Origin: Nanobdellota archaeon
GTDB lineage: Archaea; Nanobdellota; Nanobdellia; Pacearchaeales; GW2011-AR1
Assembly: GCA_030704765.1 (NCBI GenBank)
Contig: JAUYDD010000017.1
Coordinates: forward strand, 1-6,998
DNA: 6,998 nt
Reading direction: 5' to 3'
Shown here in pieces: positions 4,873 through 6,998 of the stretch. Both the position numbers and the translations under genes were made by a program. The first letter of the stretch is position 1. The number at the start of each line of letters is the position of its first letter. The notes beneath the pieces are model-generated. The model did no database searches and had not been told where the DNA came from. It saw nothing but the letters and a program-made list of their open reading frames with translations.

Positions 4873-4911
4873 TTCAGGAACATGAAGTATATAAATTTGT
4901 ATGTACCTGAA
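4873..4911 (-). promoter_or_regulatory. AbrB-like gene promoter with TATA box between two operator-like sites
   Basis: TATATAAA (4888-4895, plus-strand sequence) is flanked by TTCAGGAACATGAA (4873-4886) and TGTATGTACCTGAA (4898-4911). Both match the near-palindrome TTCAkGTACmTGAA at 12 or more of 14 positions. Centres are 25 bp apart, exactly as in the transposase promoter. The outer copies share 11 bases as an inverted repeat (TTCAGG...CCTGAA), so they could also be read as part of an IS end. Confidence 0.65.
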
Positions 4912-4956
4912 AGAAATTTAAGTGACTTTAACTTAACAGCTTAGTTTTTAGTAACA

Positions 4957-4965
4957 TTTATATAT
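4957..4965 (+). promoter_or_regulatory. TATA box of the gene at 4992
   Basis: TTTATATAT begins 35 nt before the ATG at 4992. No ribosome-binding site follows, so transcription probably starts within a few bases of the start codon. Confidence 0.55.
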
Positions 4966-4991
4966 CTGGTTTTTTAAAATATTTAAGTAAT

Positions 4992-5312
4992 ATGAAAAGA
5001 TCTAAAAAATCAGGCAATGGCAGTTTAAATCATGCGAGATTAGATATAGATGCAATAGCAATATCTCAAGGATTCCCAGTTTTTCTTAGAGAACTTCAAG
5101 GCCATGGTTCTTATGTGCAATATGAAAATCAAGATGGATTAGTAAGGACATTTGATCCAATGACTGGAAAGAAAGTTAGTGCAGATTATGTCCCAAGAGT
5201 AAAGCTTACTAGAAAATTTCATTTACCTGAAGAAGCAGTACGATTAACTCTGATTCCTATGCACAATACTGATTATGTAAATAATACTCAAAAAAAATTC
5301 TATAGTCATTGA
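4992..5312 (+). CDS. Hypothetical protein, 106 aa
   Basis: I do not recognise this protein. It is soluble-looking and basic, with no signal peptide or membrane segment. The start is strongly basic (MKRSKKSGNGS). The middle alternates short strands and turns: FPVFLRELQGHGSYVQYENQDGLVRTFDPMTGKKVSADYVPRVKLTRKF, which suggests a compact beta-rich fold. The DPMTG turn and the following ADYV are its most distinctive features. The C-terminus (about 90-106) is polar and probably disordered. There are no cysteines. A good TATA box lies 27-35 nt before the ATG and there is no ribosome site, suggesting a leaderless mRNA. The gene borders the decayed insertion sequence on its left and converges on enolase on its right, with 9 nt between stop codons. 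The intact frame and promoter support it as real. Confidence 0.6.
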   Translation: MKRSKKSGNGSLNHARLDIDAIAISQGFPVFLRELQGHGSYVQYENQDGLVRTFDPMTGKKVSADYVPRVKLTRKFHLPEEAVRLTLIPMHNTDYVNNTQKKFYSH

Positions 5313-5331
5313 AGCATGTGTCTACTTCAAT
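5290..5331 (-). terminator. Hairpin over both stop codons plus enolase T-run
   Basis: ATTGAAG (5308-5314) pairs with CTTCAAT (5325-5331), so a 7-bp stem spans the stop codons of both convergent genes. Read from enolase, the hairpin is followed by eight T residues (complement of 5290-5297), a tract typical of archaeal termination. This terminator lies inside the coding end of the neighbouring gene. In the plus direction only a weak T-rich stretch follows. Confidence 0.45.
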
Positions 5332-6608
5332 ATTCTTTCACCAAAATATTTCACATTCCCTATCTCTTCTTCTATCCTTAATAATTGATTGTATTTAGAA
5401 AGTCTCTCGCTTCTGCATGGTGCACCTGTCTTTATCTGCCCGCATCCAAGTCCAACAACCAAGTCCGCAATGAAATTATCCTCTGTCTCTCCACTCCTAT
5501 GAGAAACCATGACTCCCCATCCTGCTTCAACAGAAATCTTGCATGCTTGTATAGCTTCTGTAATAGTGCCTATTTGATTGACTTTCAATAACAGAGCATT
5601 GCATGCTTTTTTCTTAATAGCTTCTTTTATTCTTTTAGGATTTGTAACAAGCAAATCATCTCCAACTATCTGTACATTCGCTCCAGCCTCAGAAGTAAGT
5701 TTAGAGTAGCTCTTCCAATCATCCTGGTCAAATGGGTCTTCAATTGATATTAGTTTATATTCATTGATAAAATTCTTATAAATTTCAATCATTTCATCAC
5801 CTGTTTTTAATTCAGGACTATCTCCTTTTAAATTCAGATTATAATTTCCTTCAACATAGAATTCAGAAGCAGCAACATCCATTCCAATCCTGACTTTTCC
5901 AGTATAACCCGCATTTTCAATAGCTTTTTTCAATAATTCCAATCCTTCTTTATTATCCTGTATATTTGGTGCAAATCCTCCTTCATCACCAACATTCACA
6001 GCATCAGTTCCATATTTATCCTTGATTATTTTTTTTAAATGATGGTAGACTTCTGCTCCATATCTTAAAGCTTCTTTAAAATTAGGAGCACCTACAGGAA
6101 GTATCATAAACTCTTGCACAGCAAGCTTATTTCCTGCATGTTTGCCGCCATTTATGACATTAAAACTTGGAACAGGCATGATAAGTTCATTATTTCCTGA
6201 AAGTTCTGATATATACTTATATAAAGGTAATTTTTTTGATGATGCTCCTGCTTTACATACAGCCATAGATACAGCAAGTATTGCATTCGCACCTAATTTT
6301 CCTTTATTTTCAGTGCCATCTAATTCTTTCAATTTCTTGTCTATTTGCTTTTGTTTAACTGGATTCATTCCAATTAATGCAGGAGCAATTATTTCATTTA
6401 CATTTGCTACAGCCTTTAAAACACCCAAGCCCATATACCGGGATTTATCTCCATCACGTAATTCAACAGCTTCATAAATTCCAGTTGAAGCTCCGCTTGG
6501 AACCATTGCCCTAAACAATCCCTTGTTAGTCATAAGATCAACTTCAACAGTAGGATTTCCTCTAGAATCTAATATTTCCCTTGCTTTAATAGATAAAATC
6601 TTGCTCAT
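5322..6608 (-). CDS. eno: Enolase (phosphopyruvate hydratase)
   Basis: The enzyme interconverts 2-phosphoglycerate and phosphoenolpyruvate in cytosolic glycolysis and gluconeogenesis, using Mg2+. It is 428 residues from the chosen ATG, the normal length. Visible landmarks, numbered from that ATG, are: the mobile loop SGAST (38-42), NGGKHAGN with His157, QEF with Glu166, VGDEGGFAP with Glu209, Mg ligands Asp244, Glu290 (SIEDPF) and Asp317 (VGDD), the signature LLLKVNQIGT with Lys342, SHRSGE with His370-Arg371-Ser372, and Lys393 (QIKTGAP). All catalytic residues are present. ATG 6608 is preferred because AAAGGTG (6615-6621) lies 6 nt upstream. A GTG at 6617 would add three residues but is part of that ribosome site. 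A TATA box lies at 6646-6654. It converges on the hypothetical gene at 4992. The ribosomal-protein and RNA-polymerase genes often found beside archaeal enolase are not in this window. Its stop is TAG. Confidence 0.98.
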   Translation of the reverse strand: MSKILSIKAREILDSRGNPTVEVDLMTNKGLFRAMVPSGASTGIYEAVELRDGDKSRYMGLGVLKAVANVNEIIAPALIGMNPVKQKQIDKKLKELDGTENKGKLGANAILAVSMAVCKAGASSKKLPLYKYISELSGNNELIMPVPSFNVINGGKHAGNKLAVQEFMILPVGAPNFKEALRYGAEVYHHLKKIIKDKYGTDAVNVGDEGGFAPNIQDNKEGLELLKKAIENAGYTGKVRIGMDVAASEFYVEGNYNLNLKGDSPELKTGDEMIEIYKNFINEYKLISIEDPFDQDDWKSYSKLTSEAGANVQIVGDDLLVTNPKRIKEAIKKKACNALLLKVNQIGTITEAIQACKISVEAGWGVMVSHRSGETEDNFIADLVVGLGCGQIKTGAPCRSERLSKYNQLLRIEEEIGNVKYFGERILK

Positions 6609-6614
6609 TTTTTT

Positions 6615-6654
6615 CACCTTTTATAATATCATCTGATAATTAAAGTATATAAAG
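6615..6654 (-). promoter_or_regulatory. Enolase promoter and ribosome site
   Basis: On the minus strand CTTTATATA (6646-6654) is the TATA box, starting 46 nt before the ATG. AAAGGTG (6615-6621) is the Shine-Dalgarno site, complementary to the conserved 3' end of archaeal 16S rRNA, 6 nt before the ATG. Transcription starting near 6622-6626 would give a leader of about 15 nt. Confidence 0.65.
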
Positions 6655-6786
6655 ATTATTAATCCCTTTTAGTAGTTGAACATTTCCCTATAAATTTGGG
6701 AAATCTGCAGGATTTGCAATCTTTTTCACCACTTCTTAACCTTTGCTTGCCCATCTTCTCTTTCATTTTTATGCACTAACGATAAA

Positions 6787-6855
6787 AATTAGAAAATCAG
6801 GCTGCCTGAAAGCGACTGATTTTCAATTAATCTCTGATTTTTGCTCTGCAAAAAT
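6787..6855. repeat. Two adjacent intergenic hairpins
   Basis: AATT-A-GAAAATCAG (6787-6800) pairs with CTGATTTTCAATT (6816-6828), 13 bp with one bulged A. Then ATTTTTGC (6837-6844) pairs with GCAAAAAT (6848-6855) around a 3-nt loop. Similar words in the same order occur near 1364-1434, and GCAAAAATAAC recurs at 2203-2213, suggesting a degenerate intergenic repeat family. Confidence 0.45.
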
Positions 6856-6917
6856 AACAAATGTTTATCTGCTGGCCCATTAGATTAAATACAACAAACA
6901 CCTTTCTGCAATATCAA

Positions 6918-6995
6918 AAAAATTTCCTGAAAAATCGTCTACTCCATTCTAAAGAATGGAGTTTGATAGACGATTTTTCTTATTCGGAAATTTTT
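6918..6995. repeat. Long nested hairpin (10 + 13 + 9 bp stems)
   Basis: Three perfect stems are nested. AAAAATTTCC (6918-6927) pairs with GGAAATTTTT (6986-6995). GAAAAATCGTCTA (6929-6941) pairs with TAGACGATTTTTC (6967-6979). CTCCATTCT (6942-6950) pairs with AGAATGGAG (6953-6961). Only short one-sided bulges separate them (1 nt on the left, 5-6 nt on the right). That is 32 paired bases within 78 nt, far more than chance even in AT-rich DNA. It could be a stable non-coding RNA, a strong terminator of a gene beyond the window, or a miniature inverted-repeat element. Confidence 0.65.
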
Positions 6996-6998
6996 AGG

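Larger units (their letters stand above)
3789..4914 (-). mobile_element. Decayed insertion sequence with zinc-ribbon DDE transposase and a passenger regulator gene
   Basis: The element contains a broken transposase (3817-4658) and, upstream on the same strand, an intact AbrB-like gene (4707-4865). Its ends are not resolved. An exact 8-bp direct repeat, AATTTAAG, lies at 3781-3788 and 4915-4922, and similarity continues for 19 nt (16 of 19 matching). If it is a target duplication, the element would be about 1.13 kb; 8 bp is the usual duplication length of IS6-type elements. However, I see no convincing terminal inverted repeats inside it, only TCTTTTCAG (3805-3813) against CTGAAAGA (4907-4914). 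The boundaries given are therefore a hypothesis. The transposase looks IS6/IS240-like by its DDE domain, with an added N-terminal zinc ribbon. Confidence 0.5.
6655..6998. other. Hairpin-rich non-coding region upstream of enolase
   Basis: About 340 nt with no convincing gene. It contains hairpins at 6682-6704 (ATTTCCC/GGGAAAT), 6787-6828, 6837-6855 and 6918-6995. One short open frame on the minus strand (6766-6659, 35 codons) encodes a Lys/Arg-rich peptide with CKSC and a third Cys, but it has no ribosome site and is not called as a gene. The other strand of the same stretch is pyrimidine-rich. It may hold a structured RNA or the 3' end of a gene outside the window. Confidence 0.4.

Noticed and set aside
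4699..4944. Plus-strand 81-codon open frame over the IS upstream region
   Set aside because: It is antisense to the 52-codon AbrB-like gene, which has a promoter and a protein-like pattern. The plus frame runs through both operator modules and lacks domain features.
6142..6477. Plus-strand open frame within enolase
   Set aside because: It is antisense to highly conserved enolase sequence; the open frame is a by-product of codon use.
6609..6617. GTG start three codons upstream for enolase
   Set aside because: The GTG is part of the AAAGGTG ribosome site that properly serves the ATG at 6608, and enolases typically begin close to that Met.
1..6998. Circular or complete small replicon, because TTAGG is found at both window ends
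   Set aside because: Five shared bases are expected by chance. There is no replication gene and enolase is a chromosomal gene.

Overview
This is an AT-rich window that reads as archaeal, most probably from a small-genome DPANN-type lineage (Woesearchaeota/Pacearchaeota-like). That placement is inferred, with no marker gene to settle it. The evidence is archaeal TATA boxes in front of nearly every gene, starts that look either leaderless or led by a GGAG/GGTG ribosome site, a TrmB-family regulator, a PC4-like ssDNA-binding protein, a zinc-ribbon DDE transposase of a type I associate with DPANN genomes, and an Asn/Ser/Thr-rich surface protein. No rRNA, tRNA or CRISPR array was seen.

Layout. 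1-171: non-coding leader with three hairpins, including a perfect 13-bp inverted repeat. 172-943 (+): a four-helix membrane protein (DUF7670-like) and a PC4-like protein with a repetitive charged tail; both have an identical TTAATAAAC box 28-29 nt before the start codon. 945-1304 (-): unknown helical protein, convergent with the PC4 gene. 1503-2117 (+): secreted or membrane-anchored protein with 12 N-glycosylation sequons. 2118-2407: non-coding, packed with hairpins. 2408-3133 (-): TrmB-type regulator with a perfect 14-bp palindrome at its predicted transcription start, divergent from a two-gene operon of unknown small proteins (3215-3730, +).

About 3780-4930 holds a decayed insertion sequence. 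The transposase (3817-4658, -) is broken by an in-frame TAG and by a frameshift/deletion. Upstream of it, on the same strand, is an intact 52-codon gene (4707-4865) that looks like an AbrB/MazE-type DNA-binding protein. The promoters of both genes carry the same module: a TATA box flanked by two copies of a near-palindrome (consensus TTCAkGTACmTGAA), with copy centres 25 bp apart in each. The simplest reading is that the small protein represses itself and the transposase through these sites. This is the most interesting system in the window.

4992-5312 (+): unknown 106-residue protein, ending 9 nt from the end of the convergent enolase gene (5322-6608, -), which is complete with all catalytic residues. 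6609-6998: enolase promoter, then about 340 nt of hairpin-rich non-coding DNA ending in a long nested hairpin (6918-6995).

Only enolase (glycolysis/gluconeogenesis) has a firm metabolic role. The other genes concern the envelope, DNA binding, regulation and a mobile element. Nothing suggests that they form one pathway.
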